A stretch of 14,663 nt of DNA from Rubrobacter_F sp035642415 (GTDB taxonomy: Bacteria; Actinomycetota; Rubrobacteria; Rubrobacterales; Rubrobacteraceae). The stretch is from positions 1-14,663 of the forward strand of contig DASQSI010000298.1 of assembly GCA_035642415.1 (NCBI GenBank), given 5' to 3'. Both the position numbers and the translations under genes were made by a program. Positions within the stretch are counted from its first letter, which is position 1; each line of letters begins with the position of its first letter. Under the pieces are notes generated by a model, which was given only the letters and a program-made list of their open reading frames with translations, ran no database searches and had not been told where the DNA came from. Below, in pieces: positions 14,285 to 14,663 of the stretch.

Positions 14285-14662
14285 ATGGAGCCAAGGCGAA
14301 GACGGAGGCTGACCGGGTTCATAGTAGCGCTGCGCCGCATCATGGAAGCCCGCGCCCTGTATAGCTGGGACGACCTCTTTTATGCCTTGGAGCGCGTGGG
14401 GTATCCGCGTGACTATGAAACGGTAATGCAATATGTGTATGGGGAGCAATTCGTCGAAGAGACGTTCATGAGGTATATCGCGCGGGCTCTCTCCTTGAGA
14501 AAGGATGAGAGGGAGAGGCTCGCCTACGCCTGGGCTTACCTACAAGGGCAAGACGACGAACCGAAAACCCACCTGCACGAAGTAGCCAAAACCTTGGGAT
14601 GGGACGAGGAAAAGAAGCGTGAAGCAGCCTACCATTACCTGTTCGGACCCGTCCCTACCTAG
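14285..14662 (+). CDS. XRE-like helix-turn-helix protein, 125 aa
   Basis: The gene is complete: ATG 14285 to TAG 14660-14662. The N-terminus is very basic ('MEPRRRRRLTGF'), followed by a helical domain (about 12-80) with the layout of actinobacterial XRE proteins: 'LRRIMEARALYSWDDLFYAL' (helices 1-2), 'VMQYVYGEQFVEETFMRYIA' (recognition region and helix 4), and 'LSLRKDERERLAYAWAYLQG' (the closing helix, matching the 'LgLseeErrrLalAyaygq' ending I know from Rubrobacter proteins). Residues 92-125 form a short second helical unit ('HEVAKTLGWDEEKKREAAYH'). An in-frame TGA at 14267 and lack of other starts fix ATG 14285, although no ribosome site is visible. The classic Q/S-rich turn is weak, so DNA binding is inferred. 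Tandem palindromes 320 bp upstream could be its target. Confidence 0.65.
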   Translation: MEPRRRRRLTGFIVALRRIMEARALYSWDDLFYALERVGYPRDYETVMQYVYGEQFVEETFMRYIARALSLRKDERERLAYAWAYLQGQDDEPKTHLHEVAKTLGWDEEKKREAAYHYLFGPVPT

Positions 14663-14663
14663 G

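Overview
The window looks like chromosomal DNA of a fairly GC-rich actinobacterium, most likely from the Rubrobacter lineage. This is inferred from protein flavour (the molybdoenzyme, the small ferritin-like protein beside it, an XRE-type regulator with a 'RLAYAWAYLQGQ' ending), heavy use of AGG and ATA codons, and strong AGGAGG ribosome sites. No rRNA, tRNA, CRISPR array or intact insertion sequence was seen.

Layout. (1) 1-2296, plus strand: the 3' end of a bis-MGD molybdopterin oxidoreductase (nitrate reductase/formate dehydrogenase type), a perfect 11-bp hairpin, a ferritin-like helical-bundle protein, and an HPP-family membrane protein whose frame is broken by one missing C. (2) 2343-3144, minus strand: a small four-helix membrane protein and a BofA-family membrane protein. 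(3) 3145-5236: sparse DNA with two unrecognised but well-started plus-strand genes (163 and 99 aa). (4) 5237-6874: a PknB-like Ser/Thr kinase with one membrane span and a PASTA-free, acidic outer region. (5) 7004-9979: a decaying segment. It holds a secreted His/aromatic-rich protein that appears to start at ATC, a low-molecular-weight tyrosine phosphatase pseudogene (two frameshifts and catalytic Cys replaced by Tyr), a wrecked copy of a widespread 'KSTGPKT' orphan family, and a polyprenyl glycosylphosphotransferase that stops just where its catalytic domain should begin. (6) 10664-13603, minus strand: a 979-aa PAS(x4)-GGDEF-EAL cyclic-di-GMP enzyme with intact catalytic motifs but no RxxD inhibitory site. 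(7) 13604-14662: a 680-bp gap with two tandem palindromic operator-like sites (TATAC-N7-GTATA, centres 23 bp apart) and open frames without start codons, then a complete XRE-like regulator ending one base before the window edge.

How it fits together. The first cluster reads as a molybdoenzyme operon; HPP proteins have been linked to nitrite transport, so a nitrate/nitrite role is possible but inferred. The phosphatase and glycosylphosphotransferase are both classic exopolysaccharide-assembly parts, and both are broken here, which suggests loss of a surface-polysaccharide locus. The kinase and the cyclic-di-GMP enzyme are stand-alone signalling genes. The most unusual signals are the tandem palindromes upstream of the XRE gene, the ATC-start secreted protein, and the phosphatase whose P-loop cysteine became tyrosine.
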